Shown here: positions 15,113-24,136 of the stretch, in pieces
Layout: each line of letters opens with the position of its first letter
How positions within the stretch are numbered: position 1 is the first letter of the stretch
DNA from: Gammaproteobacteria bacterium
GTDB taxonomy: Bacteria; Pseudomonadota; Gammaproteobacteria; Burkholderiales; Rhodocyclaceae
Assembly: GCA_029289235.1 (NCBI GenBank)
Contig: JARFTZ010000045.1
Location: 1-64,000 of the forward strand
Reading direction: 5' to 3'
DNA length: 64,000 bases
Made by a program: the position numbers and the translations under genes
The notes under the pieces: model-generated
Seen by the model: only the letters and a program-made list of their open reading frames with translations
Told to the model about the DNA's origin: nothing
Database searches by the model: none

Positions 15113-15462
15113 TCGGAACGCACCTGAACAAGAGAGTGCCGCTTGACGGTTCCCCGGTCGTCGAAAACGATCACCAGCACGACCCGTACGCCGAGCCAGT
15201 CCCGCGTCGATTTGCGCAGAATCCAGCCGGCCTCGTCCTGCGTCAGCCGGTAGGTGAGGATGCGCGAATCTTCGTACGAGGCATTGGGGTCGCCGAGCGC
15301 GAGGAACACCTCTTCCCGGGTCGTGACGCCGTCCTTGAGAAAGTCCAGCAAGTCGTTCTGTCCTGTCGGCGTCGTCGCGCAGCCGACCAGCACCAGCGTG
15401 AGGGCGACCCAAAACCAGCGCGCCTTGGAGATGCTTGTCCCGACAGATCTCCGCTTTTCCAT
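15109..15462 (-). CDS. Putative small lipoprotein, paralogue of the downstream gene
   Basis: The 117-aa protein has an N-terminal signal peptide with lipobox LVGC (Cys near residue 28). TTREEVFLALGDPNASYEDSR follows the same pattern as the next gene. The repeated TTR-x-(E/D)V-x-LALGDP and DSR blocks argue that both are SmpA/OmlA-like envelope lipoproteins. It is the first gene of a two-gene unit on the minus strand. Its role is unknown. Confidence 0.75.
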   Translation of the reverse strand: MEKRRSVGTSISKARWFWVALTLVLVGCATTPTGQNDLLDFLKDGVTTREEVFLALGDPNASYEDSRILTYRLTQDEAGWILRKSTRDWLGVRVVLVIVFDDRGTVKRHSLVQVRSE

Positions 15463-15580
15463 GGAACCTCCCTCGATGGTTCTCTTGTTCCATGATAGGC
15501 CAGCGCAGCGTACCGGGGGAGCGGTTGTTTCCCTCCCGACCGATGGGTGATTGGGCAGATTTGTATGCTGGCTCAGGCTG

Positions 15581-16198
15581 CTAGATCACATACAAACGTA
15601 TTGCAATGAAGTGGAAGGCGCTTCCGGCTAGGACAAACAGGTGCCAGATGCCGTGCCAATAACGGAAGCGCTTGTCGAAGGCAAAGAACACGATTCCGAG
15701 CGTATACAGCACGCCACCGCCCGCCAGCCAGAAGAAACCCGCGGGGCCGAGATTTTCCAGAAGCGGATTGATCGCTGCCAGGACGGCCCAACCCATGACA
15801 GCGTAGAGAATGACCGAGAGGATTCGTGGTCCGGGTTTTTGGAAGACTTCCAGAAGAATACCGATAGCCGCGAGTGACCAGACGACGCCAAAAAGCGACC
15901 AGCCCCATGCGCCGCGCAGGGTGATCAGGCAAAACGGCGTATAGCTTCCGGCAATCAGAAAATAGATCGACAAGTGATCCAGCTTGCGCATGGTCCGTTT
16001 CAGGCGTCCCGGCGTGCTGTGGTAGATCGTCGAAATTGCATACAGCAAAACAAGCGTGGAACCGTAAACGATCACGCTGACTATTTTCCAAGGATCGTTG
16101 GAGTCGATTGCCGAAATCAGCAGCCAGAGTGCTCCCGCCAGCGCGAGTGCGGCTCCTGCGAGGTGAGTCCAGGCGTTCAGTTTCTCACCGTAGTACAT
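15581..16198 (-). CDS. trhA: Hemolysin III family membrane protein (TrhA/YqfA-like)
   Basis: The 205-aa protein has seven hydrophobic helices. The N-terminal EKLNAWTHLAGA, then STIYHSTPGRLKR, LDHLSIYFLIAGSYTPF and C-terminal RYWHGIWHLFVLAGSAFHF are the PAQR/hemolysin III motifs, whose Ser/His/Asp residues are thought to bind metal. The bacterial role is linked to membrane homeostasis; haemolysis is not implied. The ATG at 16198 gives the usual family N-terminus, while the longer frame upstream lacks features. The 212 bases between it and the next minus-strand gene hold nothing I recognise. Confidence 0.9.
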   Translation of the reverse strand: MYYGEKLNAWTHLAGAALALAGALWLLISAIDSNDPWKIVSVIVYGSTLVLLYAISTIYHSTPGRLKRTMRKLDHLSIYFLIAGSYTPFCLITLRGAWGWSLFGVVWSLAAIGILLEVFQKPGPRILSVILYAVMGWAVLAAINPLLENLGPAGFFWLAGGGVLYTLGIVFFAFDKRFRYWHGIWHLFVLAGSAFHFIAIRLYVI

Positions 16199-16410
16199 GT
16201 GTCGAGGTGACTTCGATAATGGGTTCTCGTGCGAGGGGCGGCAGATTTCTTTGCAACTGACCCGAGCGCGGCAACGGCTTGTCGCTCCGTTCGTCGACAC
16301 TAGGCTCAAACAGTGCAGGTTTCAAGAAGCGGGCGGCGCGGGCAGGGGGCGCCAATGTCCGGTCATGCCTTGTCGTCGTGGGTTCCCGTTGAGATCTACG
16401 AGAAACGGTA

Positions 16411-17700
16411 TTAGCCGCTACGATGCATCAGCGACGTTTCCCCCGGCCGCCCTTCGAGGAACAGTGACGCGGTAGATGCCGGTGTCTGCGCGAGGCGCTT
16501 GCCGCGCCGATAGACGGCCAGGCGCGTGGCGCGCAGGCGGATCGCCTCGATCGGGTCCTGCGCCTGCAACAGCACGAAGTCGGCGTGGCATCCGGGTTCG
16601 AGTCCGTAGCCGTCGAGATGCAGGATCTCGGCCGGGCGGGTGGTGACGGCGTCGAAACACTGGCGCATCGCCGCCTGACTGGTCATCTGCGCGACATGCA
16701 GCCCCATGCTTGCGACTTCGAGCATGTCGGCGGAGCCGAGCGAATACCACGGGTCCATCACGCAGTCGTGACCGAAGGCGACGTTGACGCCTTGCGCCAG
16801 CAGCTCGGGCACGCGGGTCAGGCCGCGCCGTTTCGGGTAGGTGTCGTGGCGGCCCTGCAGGGTGATGTTGATCAGCGGATTGGCGATGACACTGACGCCG
16901 GCTTCGGCAATCAGCGGCAGCAGCTTGCTGACGTAGTAGTTGTCCATGCTGTGCATGGAAGTGCAGTGCGAGCCGGTGACGCGGCCCTGCAGGCCGAGGC
17001 GCTGTGTTTCGAAGGCCAGCGTCTCGATGTGTCGCGACAGCGGGTCATCGGACTCGTCGCAATGCATGTCGACCATCCGGCCCTCGGCGGCGGCGATTTC
17101 GCACAGCAGCTTCACGCTGAGCGCGCCGTCGGCCATCGTGCGTTCGAAGTGCGGAATGCCGCCGACCACGTCGACGCCCATCGCCAGCGCCCGCTTCAGT
17201 TTCTCCACGCCCTGCGGGTCGCGCAGTACGCCATCCTGCGGGAAGGCGACGAGTTGCAGGTCGAGATACGGCGCGACGCGGCGCTTGACTTCGAGCAGCG
17301 CTTCGATGGCCAGCAGACGCGGGTCGCAGACGTCGACATGGCTGCGGATCGCCAGCAGGCCCTTGGCCACGGCCCAGTCGCAGTAGGCGAGTGCCCGTTC
17401 GATCAGCGCTTCCTGCGTCAGCAGCGGCTTCAGCTCGCCCCACAGCGCAATGCCTTCGAGCAGTGTCCCGCTGGCATTCACGCGCGGCAGGCCGTAGCTC
17501 AACGTGGCATCCATGTGGAAATGCGCGTCGACGAACGGCGGGCTGACGAGCAGGCCGCCGGCGTCCAGCGTTTCGCGGGCCGGCGCGGTGGCGGGCGTCA
17601 GTCCGGCGCCGACGGCGACGATTTTGCCGGCGGTGATGCCGAGGCCCATGCCTTGGCGACCATCGGGCAGGGTGGCGTTGTGGACGAGGAGATCAAGCAT
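16411..17700 (-). CDS. codA: Cytosine deaminase-like amidohydrolase
   Basis: The 429-aa metal-dependent amidohydrolase shows DAHFHMD (His60, His62 metal ligands), RSHVDVCDP, HCDESDD, TGSHC and the late FGHDCVMDPW Asp. This pattern is characteristic of cytosine deaminase and related N-isopropylammelide/atrazine-type hydrolases. It is the last gene of the operon with a BMP-type ABC importer: its start is 1 base from the permease stop. That context supports deamination of an imported pyrimidine or purine base. Exact substrate specificity is inferred. Confidence 0.85.
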   Translation of the reverse strand: MLDLLVHNATLPDGRQGMGLGITAGKIVAVGAGLTPATAPARETLDAGGLLVSPPFVDAHFHMDATLSYGLPRVNASGTLLEGIALWGELKPLLTQEALIERALAYCDWAVAKGLLAIRSHVDVCDPRLLAIEALLEVKRRVAPYLDLQLVAFPQDGVLRDPQGVEKLKRALAMGVDVVGGIPHFERTMADGALSVKLLCEIAAAEGRMVDMHCDESDDPLSRHIETLAFETQRLGLQGRVTGSHCTSMHSMDNYYVSKLLPLIAEAGVSVIANPLINITLQGRHDTYPKRRGLTRVPELLAQGVNVAFGHDCVMDPWYSLGSADMLEVASMGLHVAQMTSQAAMRQCFDAVTTRPAEILHLDGYGLEPGCHADFVLLQAQDPIEAIRLRATRLAVYRRGKRLAQTPASTASLFLEGRPGETSLMHRSG

Positions 17701-17701
17701 G

Positions 17702-18625
17702 TCAGCGTTCGCCTTTCCGGTAAGGTTTCATCAGCGCCTGCGGGTAGGCCGCGTTGCGGGCGACGATTACCAGCGCAAGGATCGAGAGCAGGTAGGGGAG
17801 CATCAGGTAAAGCTGGTACGGCAGCAGCGAATCACCGGATTGTTGCAGGCGCAACTGCAGCGCGTCGAAGAAGGCGAAGAGCAGGGCGCCGAGCAGGGCC
17901 TTGCCCGGTCGCCACGAAGCGAAGACTACCAGCGCGACGCAGATCCAGCCGCGGCCATTGACCATGTTGAAGAAAAAGGCGTTGAACGCCGACAACGTCA
18001 GGAAGGAACCGCCTATGCCCATCAGCGCCGAGCCCCCGACGATCGCCATCGTGCGCGTTGCCATCACCGAGACGCCCTGGCTTTCGGCGGCCTGCGGGTT
18101 TTCGCCGACCATGCGCAGCGCCAGTCCGGCCGGGGTTCGGTAGATCATGTAGGCGATGAGCGGCACCAGCAGCAAGGCGAAGAGCGTCAGTTCGGTCTGC
18201 TGGCCGAGGACCGGAAGCGGTAGCCAGCTCATTTCCGCGAAGGGAGTGATCGTCGGCGGCGTGTTGACCTTCGGGAAGCTCACCCGATAGCCGTAGTAGC
18301 TGAGTGCCGAAGCCAGCATGGTAATGCCGAGTCCGGAAACGTGCTGCGACAGCGGCAATACGACCGTCAGGAAGGCGTGCAACAGCCCGAAGACCGCGCC
18401 GGTCGCCGCCGCTACGGCGACACCGCCCCAGAGCGGCAAGCCGTTGTAGACGGCCAGCCAGCCGGTGAAAGCGCCGGCGACCATGATGCCTTCGATACCG
18501 AGGTTGAGCACGCCGGCGCGTTCGCAGAGCAGCACGCCGAGCGTGCCGAAGATCAGCGGCGTGGCGATGCGCAGGGTGGCGACCCAGAAGGCCGCGTTGC
18601 TCAGGATGTCGATCAGGTCGGTCAT
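17702..18625 (-). CDS. ABC transporter permease, nucleoside/nucleobase BMP type (second permease)
   Basis: The 307-aa inner-membrane permease is of the BPD_transp_2 family, with about nine helices. It carries the family segments ERAGVLNLGIEGIM near the N-terminus and AESQGVSVMATRTMAI in the middle. The start ATG overlaps the stop of the preceding permease (ATGA at 18622-18625). It pairs with that permease to form the heterodimeric channel, as in YufPQ/NupBC. The frame is open well upstream, but that part is antisense-like noise within the neighbour. Confidence 0.9.
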   Translation of the reverse strand: MTDLIDILSNAAFWVATLRIATPLIFGTLGVLLCERAGVLNLGIEGIMVAGAFTGWLAVYNGLPLWGGVAVAAATGAVFGLLHAFLTVVLPLSQHVSGLGITMLASALSYYGYRVSFPKVNTPPTITPFAEMSWLPLPVLGQQTELTLFALLLVPLIAYMIYRTPAGLALRMVGENPQAAESQGVSVMATRTMAIVGGSALMGIGGSFLTLSAFNAFFFNMVNGRGWICVALVVFASWRPGKALLGALLFAFFDALQLRLQQSGDSLLPYQLYLMLPYLLSILALVIVARNAAYPQALMKPYRKGER

Positions 18626-19686
18626 TTGGCCATCCGGACTCGGTATTGGGTCAGCAGGGTTGCCACCAGTACGGCGATCAGCGAGGTTGCGACGATGACG
18701 TCGGCGATGTAGGTCGGAACGCCCACGGCACGGCTCATGGTGTCGGCACCGACGAGTACTCCGGCGACGAACAGGCTGGCGGCGACCACGCCGAGCGGGT
18801 GCAGTCCGGCCAGCATGGCGATGACGATGCCGGTGTAGCCGTAGCCCGGCGACATGTCGAGCGTGACGTAGGCCGTCCGCCCGGCGACCTCGAATGCACC
18901 GGCCAATCCGGCCAGTCCGCCCGAGAGCAACGAGACCATAACGATCGTGCGGGTGATCGGCACGCCAGCGAAGCGGGCACCTTGCGCATTGGCGCCGAGG
19001 GCGCGGATATCGAAGCCGAGCACGGTGTATTTGAGGGCGGTCCACACCGTCACGGCCAGACCGAGCGCGAGCAGCAGGCCGGTATGCACGCGCGTTTGCG
19101 GAATCAGCTTGTCGAACTGCAGTATGTCCTGCAGGGCCACGCTTTGCGGCCAGCCGAGTGCCATCGGGTCCTTCATCGCGCCGTCGAGCAGCCAGGAAAC
19201 GCCCAGCAGGATGACGAAATTGAGCAGGAGGGTGGTGACCACCTCGTCAACGCCCAGCCGAGCCTTCATCAGTGCCGGGCCGAGGAGGAATGCGGCGCCC
19301 GCGAGGGCCGCCGCGAGCAGCATCAGCGGCAGCAACAGCCATGGCGAAAGCTCGAAACCGGTTCCGCCATGCAGCCCGCCGACGGCGACTGCCGCCAGGG
19401 CGCCGGCGTAGAGCTGACCCTCGGCGCCGATGTTGAACAGCCGGGCACGGAAGGCGACGGCGGCGGCGAGGCCGGTGAGGATCAAGGGAATCGCGCGGGT
19501 GAGCGTTTCGCTCAGGGCAAAGACGGAGCCGAATCCGCCTTTGAGCAGCAACACGTAGGTCTTGCCGATCGGTGCGCCGGCCCACAGCACCAGCAGCGCG
19601 CTGACGGCCAGGGTGAACAGGATGGCGCCCGCCGGCGCCAGGATCATGGCGCGGCGCGACGTCGTGTGGCGTTTTTCCAGCCTCAT
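18622..19686 (-). CDS. ABC transporter permease, nucleoside/nucleobase BMP type (first permease)
   Basis: The 354-aa permease has a basic N-terminus (RLEKRHTTSRR) followed by about ten helices. FRARLFNIGAEGQLYAGA and DEVVTTLLLNFV are signatures of the YufP/NupB half of BMP-type importers. It overlaps the ATPase gene stop by four bases and the second permease start by four bases, so the whole unit is tightly coupled. Together with the ATPase and BMP protein it should import a nucleoside, purine or pyrimidine. Confidence 0.9.
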   Translation of the reverse strand: MRLEKRHTTSRRAMILAPAGAILFTLAVSALLVLWAGAPIGKTYVLLLKGGFGSVFALSETLTRAIPLILTGLAAAVAFRARLFNIGAEGQLYAGALAAVAVGGLHGGTGFELSPWLLLPLMLLAAALAGAAFLLGPALMKARLGVDEVVTTLLLNFVILLGVSWLLDGAMKDPMALGWPQSVALQDILQFDKLIPQTRVHTGLLLALGLAVTVWTALKYTVLGFDIRALGANAQGARFAGVPITRTIVMVSLLSGGLAGLAGAFEVAGRTAYVTLDMSPGYGYTGIVIAMLAGLHPLGVVAASLFVAGVLVGADTMSRAVGVPTYIADVIVATSLIAVLVATLLTQYRVRMAK

Positions 19687-21254
19687 GCGGGGACTCCCGA
19701 TTCTGCGCGGGCGTGCAGCCCCGCCATCGCCAGGCCGATTTCCTCGCGCGTCCAGTCCTCGTAGGGCCGGGCCTCGGTCAGGTGGCCGTCGTGCATCACA
19801 GCGATGCGGTCGCCGAGTTCGAGCACCTCGTCGAGATCGTCGGAGATGAGCAGGATGGCCGCGCCGGCGTCGCGCGCGGCGATGAGTTGTTCGTGAACGT
19901 AGGCGACGGCGCCAATGTCGAGCCCCCAGGTGGGTTGGTGGGCGACGATCAGGTTCGGCACGGCCTTTTCATCTTCCCCCGGTGGCGGCAGCAGGGCGCG
20001 GCCAAGGATCAGCTTCTGCATGTTGCCGCCGGACAGCGTGCGAGCGGCTGTGGTCGCCCCGCCGCCACGGATGTCGAAATGGGCGATGACGGCATCGGCA
20101 TGGTCGCGTGCGACTTTGCGGCGGATCCACGCCAGGCGCGAGAAAGCGCCGGTGCGCAGGCGCTCGGCGACGGCGTTTTCCCAGAGCGGGAGATCGCCGA
20201 TCACGCCGACGGCGTGCCGGTCTTCCGGAATACGCGCGACGCCCTGTTCCACGAGCCAGGACGGCGATGCCTGCAACGGCCTCCCACGCAGGCGGACGCT
20301 GCCGGAGGTCGTCGGAAGCGTGCCGCAGAGCAGCTCGGCCAGTGCGCGTTGGCCGTTGCCCGAAACGCCGGCAACGGAGACGATCTCGCCGCGCCGCAGG
20401 GACAGCGAGACCGACGACAGTCGCTCGCGGCCGCCATCCTTGCGCGCCGTGCTGACGTCCTCCAGAACGCACACGGGGGCACCGGGCGAGGCGGCGGGCC
20501 GCCGTTCGGGCGGCGCAATCGCGTGGCCGACCATCCATTGCGCAAGTTGCGCCTGCGTCGTGTCGGCGGTGTGCGCCTGTGCAACGAGACGGCCGGCGCG
20601 CAGCACGGCCACGCGGTGGGAGACGCGCATCACTTCGCCGAGTTTGTGACTGATGAAGATTATCGACAGGCCCTGATCGACCATCTGGCTCAACGTCGCG
20701 AAAAGCGCCTCGCTTTCCTGCGGCGTAAGCACGGCGGTTGGCTCGTCGAGAATCAGGATGCGGGCGCCGCGGTAGAGCGCCTTGAGAATTTCGACCCGCT
20801 GGCGTTCGCCAACGGAGAGTCGGGCTACGGGCATCTCCGGCTGCACCGGCAAACCGAAGCGCTGCGCGACGGCGAGGAGTTTTTCGCGTGCCGCACGGCG
20901 CCGTGAAAAGAGTTGCCAGAGCGATTCCGTGCCCATCAGCACGTTTTCGAGCACCGTCAGATTGTCGGCCAGCGCGAAATGCTGGTGCACCATGCCGATG
21001 CCGGCCGCCAGCGCGGCCGCCGGGTTGCCGATCGGCAGCGGCTGGCCGTTGACGCTGATCTCGCCCTCGTCGGCCACGTAATGGCCGAACAGGATCGACA
21101 TCAGCGTTGACTTGCCGGCACCGTTTTCGCCGAGCAGCGCCAGGATCTCTCCCGCGCCGACGGACAGGCTGACGTCGTCGTTGGCGACGAGATCGCCAAA
21201 ACGCTTGGTGATCCGGCGCATTTCCAGCGCCGGTTTTGCTGCGGATGGTTCCAA
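19683..21254 (-). CDS. ABC transporter ATP-binding protein with two cassettes (BMP/nucleoside family)
   Basis: The 523-aa protein has tandem ABC domains. The first (about 8-250) has Walker A GENGAGKST, Q-loop VHQHFAL, signature LSVGERQRVE and Walker B ILILDEPTAVL. The second (about 265-505) has a degenerate Walker A, GVSGNGQRALAEL, with signature LSGGNMQKLIL and a Walker B-like LIVAHQPTWGLD. This is the RbsA/YufO architecture of sugar and nucleoside importers. It lies between the binding-protein gene (19 bases) and the first permease (4-base overlap). Confidence 0.93.
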   Translation of the reverse strand: MEPSAAKPALEMRRITKRFGDLVANDDVSLSVGAGEILALLGENGAGKSTLMSILFGHYVADEGEISVNGQPLPIGNPAAALAAGIGMVHQHFALADNLTVLENVLMGTESLWQLFSRRRAAREKLLAVAQRFGLPVQPEMPVARLSVGERQRVEILKALYRGARILILDEPTAVLTPQESEALFATLSQMVDQGLSIIFISHKLGEVMRVSHRVAVLRAGRLVAQAHTADTTQAQLAQWMVGHAIAPPERRPAASPGAPVCVLEDVSTARKDGGRERLSSVSLSLRRGEIVSVAGVSGNGQRALAELLCGTLPTTSGSVRLRGRPLQASPSWLVEQGVARIPEDRHAVGVIGDLPLWENAVAERLRTGAFSRLAWIRRKVARDHADAVIAHFDIRGGGATTAARTLSGGNMQKLILGRALLPPPGEDEKAVPNLIVAHQPTWGLDIGAVAYVHEQLIAARDAGAAILLISDDLDEVLELGDRIAVMHDGHLTEARPYEDWTREEIGLAMAGLHARAESGVPA

Positions 21255-21273
21255 GGTTTTCTACGCGGTTGGG

Positions 21274-22266
21274 TTACTTTGCCGTCGACTTGGGCTGCTT
21301 GTCGTCGATCTTGACGGTGAATTTTCCTTCGAGAATTTCCTTCTCGCGCGCCTTGACCTTGGTCATGATCTCGGCCGGCACCTTCTTCTCGAACGTGCCG
21401 AGCGGCGCGAGCTCCGAGCCCTTGTACTTCATCGTCGAATAGATGCCGTAGTCTTCGGCGGCGAACTTGCCTTCCTTGACCAGCTTGATGGCGCGGTCGA
21501 CGGTCGGTTCCATGTTCCACAGCGCCGAGGCGACGACCGTGTCCGGGTACTGCGGCTGGGTGTTGATCACGTTGCCGATCGCCAGCTTGCCTTTTTCCTT
21601 GGCCGCGTCGCTGACGCCGAAGCGCTCCGCGTACATCACGTCGACGCCCTTGTCGATCATCGCGAAGCTGGCTTCCTTGGCCTTGGGTGGATCGAACCAG
21701 CTGTTGATGAAGCTGACGGAAAACTCAACCTTCGGATTAGTTTCCTTCGCACCGGCCATGAAGGCGTTCATCAGGCGATTGACTTCCGGGATCGGAAAAC
21801 CGCCGACCAGGCCGATCTTGTTGCTCTTGGTCATCCCGCCGGCGATCAGGCCGGTGAGGTAGGCTGGTTCCTGGATGAAGTTGTCGAAAACGCTGAAGTT
21901 CGGCGCCTGCGGCTTGCCCGAGGAACCCATGACGAAGGCGGTTTTCGGGAAATCCTTGGCGACCTTGCGCGCGGCGGCTTCGACGGCGAAGACTTCGCCG
22001 AGGATCAGCTGGTTGCCGGCCGTGGCGTATTCGCGCATGACCCGCTCGTAGTCGGCGTTGGCGACGTTCTCGGTCGCCTGGTACTCAATCTCGCCGCGCG
22101 CTTCGGCGGCCTTCAGTGCCTTGTGGATGCGGCTGACCCACTGCTGCTCGAACGGCACGGTGTAGATCGCGGCGACCTTCAGTTTGGCCTGCGCGAACGA
22201 GAGACCCGGCACGGAGGCCATCAGGGCCGTGGCGAGAACGATGAGCTTGCGACGCGTCAATTGCAT
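21274..22266 (-). CDS. BMP family ABC transporter substrate-binding protein
   Basis: The 330-aa periplasmic protein has a twin-Arg-free signal peptide (RRKLIVLATALMASVPGLSFA, with cleavage after SFA) and a BMP/PnrA fold. AAIYTVPFEQQWVSRIH starts the domain and GLIAGGMTKSNKIGLVGG is the family core. Relatives bind purine nucleosides or bases. It is the first gene of the five-gene operon ending in the cytosine-deaminase-like gene. The start has an AGGAG site just upstream. The 344-base gap beyond it contains repeat copy A. Confidence 0.9.
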   Translation of the reverse strand: MQLTRRKLIVLATALMASVPGLSFAQAKLKVAAIYTVPFEQQWVSRIHKALKAAEARGEIEYQATENVANADYERVMREYATAGNQLILGEVFAVEAAARKVAKDFPKTAFVMGSSGKPQAPNFSVFDNFIQEPAYLTGLIAGGMTKSNKIGLVGGFPIPEVNRLMNAFMAGAKETNPKVEFSVSFINSWFDPPKAKEASFAMIDKGVDVMYAERFGVSDAAKEKGKLAIGNVINTQPQYPDTVVASALWNMEPTVDRAIKLVKEGKFAAEDYGIYSTMKYKGSELAPLGTFEKKVPAEIMTKVKAREKEILEGKFTVKIDDKQPKSTAK

Positions 22267-22363
22267 GATTTCTCCTGTAGGTGACTGAATTTCGTTGCTT
22301 GCCCCGCGTTCGGCCGGATGATGGTGCGGGATGAAGCCATCCGGGCCGTGGTCTCGATCTGAT

Positions 22364-22547
22364 CGGGCAAGGTCGGCGTGTCTCGACTTCGTGCTCTAGC
22401 AAGAGGCATGCCGCCAGCTATCAGGTCCGTTTTGCGAGGCGTTTCCGGACGAAACAGCAGAAAAAGCGTCGTATCCGGTTCCAGCGCGGGGCGAAGGATA
22501 GACGAAAGTCCGGTGATCGCGAAGGGCAATGCACCAATTTGATTCAC
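22364..22547. repeat. Long dispersed repeat, copy A (~184 bp)
   Basis: The segment from CGGGCAAGGTCGGCG to AATTTGATTCA recurs with scattered differences at 24622-24804 in the same orientation. A central block CCAGCGCGGGGCGAAGGATA is shared exactly. No convincing gene is inside; short open frames differ between the copies. The remainder of the 22267-22610 gap holds nothing else I recognise. Confidence 0.8.
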
Positions 22548-22610
22548 TGTCGGCAGGCGCCGTGCTCTGGCAGGGCGGGGCGTTGGCGGCGGATGCCCTG
22601 CTTACTCCGG

Positions 22611-24059
22611 TTACGGAGCGTCCTCGGGTGCTGCGTGCGCATCCGTCGAGGGCGAAACAAAAGACACTGCGAACTCCTCCAGGGCGGCACGCAGCACGTC
22701 GATGGTCGCATTCCACTGTCCCGTGCCGGATTGCCGGAACAGCCTGACGACGCCGGGATACCACGGCGAATCGTCGCGTTCCTTCAGCCAACGCCAGTCC
22801 GTCTTGTAGTCGGGCAGCAGGATCCAGCACGGAACGCCAAGCGCTCCGGCGAGGTGGGCGACGGCGGTGTCGACGGCGATGACGAGATCGAGCTGGCTGA
22901 CGAGGGCGGCGGTGTCGGCGAAGTCGCCGATCTCCGCGCCGAGATTGATCGGGCGCAGGCGGCCGGGCGGCGCCGCGGCTTCGTCCTCGCCCGCGCCTTT
23001 CTGCAGGCTGACGAAGTGGACGCCGGCCACGTCGCCGAGCGGTTCCAGCGTTTTCAGCGACGGCAGCGAGCGGTCGCGGTCGTTCTCGAAGCGCGGGTTG
23101 CCCTTCCACACCAATCCCACGCGCGGACGCCCGGCGGGCAACTTGGGATTCCAGGAGGCGACGCGCTCCGGGGCTGCATGCAGGTACGGGATGCGCGCCG
23201 GAATCGTCGCCAGCGTTGTCCCGCAATGGAAAGGGAGGCTCATCGGCGGCGTCCAGAAGTCCCATCGACCGTCCGGCAGCGGCTTGTCGAAGGCAAAGAC
23301 GCGATCGATGCCGAGACCGCTCTGGCCGGCGAACAGCGGCTGCAGCGGCGGATGGCAGACAAGATCGATCGAGCGTGCTCCCTGTTCGCGCAGTACGGCG
23401 GCGTAGCGGACGAACTGGATCATGTCGCCATGCCCGGCCTCGCAGCCGATCAGCAACGACCTCCCGGTCAATGGCTCGCCGGTCCAGCGCGGACAGGTCA
23501 TCCGCGCGGCAAAGGCTGCGTACCAGCGGCGCGCCTCCAGGCAGGCCCAGCCTTCCTCATAGCGCCCCTGCCGCAGCAATATATAGGCGAGATTGAAGCG
23601 GGAGGTGAGATGTTCCGGGTCGAGCGCCATCGCCGTACGCTGGCACTGCTCTGCCTCGCCCTCGCGTTTCATCTCCGCGTAGAGCACGCCGAGGTTGGTC
23701 CACGGCTGCGGCGATTCCGGCCGCAGCGTGACCGCCCGCAAACACATCGTCTCGGCCTCCTTGAAGCGTTTGGCGGTGGTGAGCAGCGCGCCGAGCGTCA
23801 GCGCCGGTTCCTGGCAGTTAGGCGCCAGCTCCAGCGCTCGCCGCAACCATCGCTCCGCCTCTTTCGTTTCTCCTCGCTTGTCGAGCACGTAGCCAAGGTT
23901 TGCCGCCGCTTCGGGCAGATCGGGTACGAGGCGCAGGGATTCGCGGAAGCAGGCTTCGGCTGCATCGTTGCGGCCTTCGGCGAGATGCCGGGTGCCTTCC
24001 ATGAAGCGGGTCTCGGCGTCGGGGGCTTGCGTTGCCGTGGCAGGGTGCGTATCGGGCAT
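22611..24059 (-). CDS. TPR protein with C-terminal glycosyltransferase family 9-like domain
   Basis: The 482-aa protein has four or five tetratricopeptide repeats at about residues 15-185 (EAAANLGYVLDKRGETKEAE, PWTNLGVLYAEMKREGEAE). A domain at about 200-470 follows with GLVWKGNP and SQLDLVIAVDTAVAHLAGAL, the donor-site pattern of heptosyltransferase/GT9-like enzymes. Such fusions are common in proteobacteria; their acceptors are mostly unknown. No signal peptide is seen, so it is probably cytosolic. It lies alone between the two long repeats with the Rap1a/Tai-like gene, and no lipopolysaccharide genes are adjacent. Confidence 0.85.
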   Translation of the reverse strand: MPDTHPATATQAPDAETRFMEGTRHLAEGRNDAAEACFRESLRLVPDLPEAAANLGYVLDKRGETKEAERWLRRALELAPNCQEPALTLGALLTTAKRFKEAETMCLRAVTLRPESPQPWTNLGVLYAEMKREGEAEQCQRTAMALDPEHLTSRFNLAYILLRQGRYEEGWACLEARRWYAAFAARMTCPRWTGEPLTGRSLLIGCEAGHGDMIQFVRYAAVLREQGARSIDLVCHPPLQPLFAGQSGLGIDRVFAFDKPLPDGRWDFWTPPMSLPFHCGTTLATIPARIPYLHAAPERVASWNPKLPAGRPRVGLVWKGNPRFENDRDRSLPSLKTLEPLGDVAGVHFVSLQKGAGEDEAAAPPGRLRPINLGAEIGDFADTAALVSQLDLVIAVDTAVAHLAGALGVPCWILLPDYKTDWRWLKERDDSPWYPGVVRLFRQSGTGQWNATIDVLRAALEEFAVSFVSPSTDAHAAPEDAP

Positions 24060-24136
24060 CAGCGTGCTTCAGTGTCTGGCGGAGTTTTTTCCCCAAGGAA
24101 ACGCCGAAGTAATCGATACCCCGATGCAGGCTGGAC

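Noticed and set aside
16199-16410. Possible gene or RNA in the gap between trhA and codA
   Set aside because: No open frame with a start site, no hairpin with a T tract and no tRNA-like structure could be supported.
22257-22547. Small open frame within repeat copy A
   Set aside because: The matching frame in copy B differs and there is no ribosome-binding site; the repeat is better explained as non-coding.
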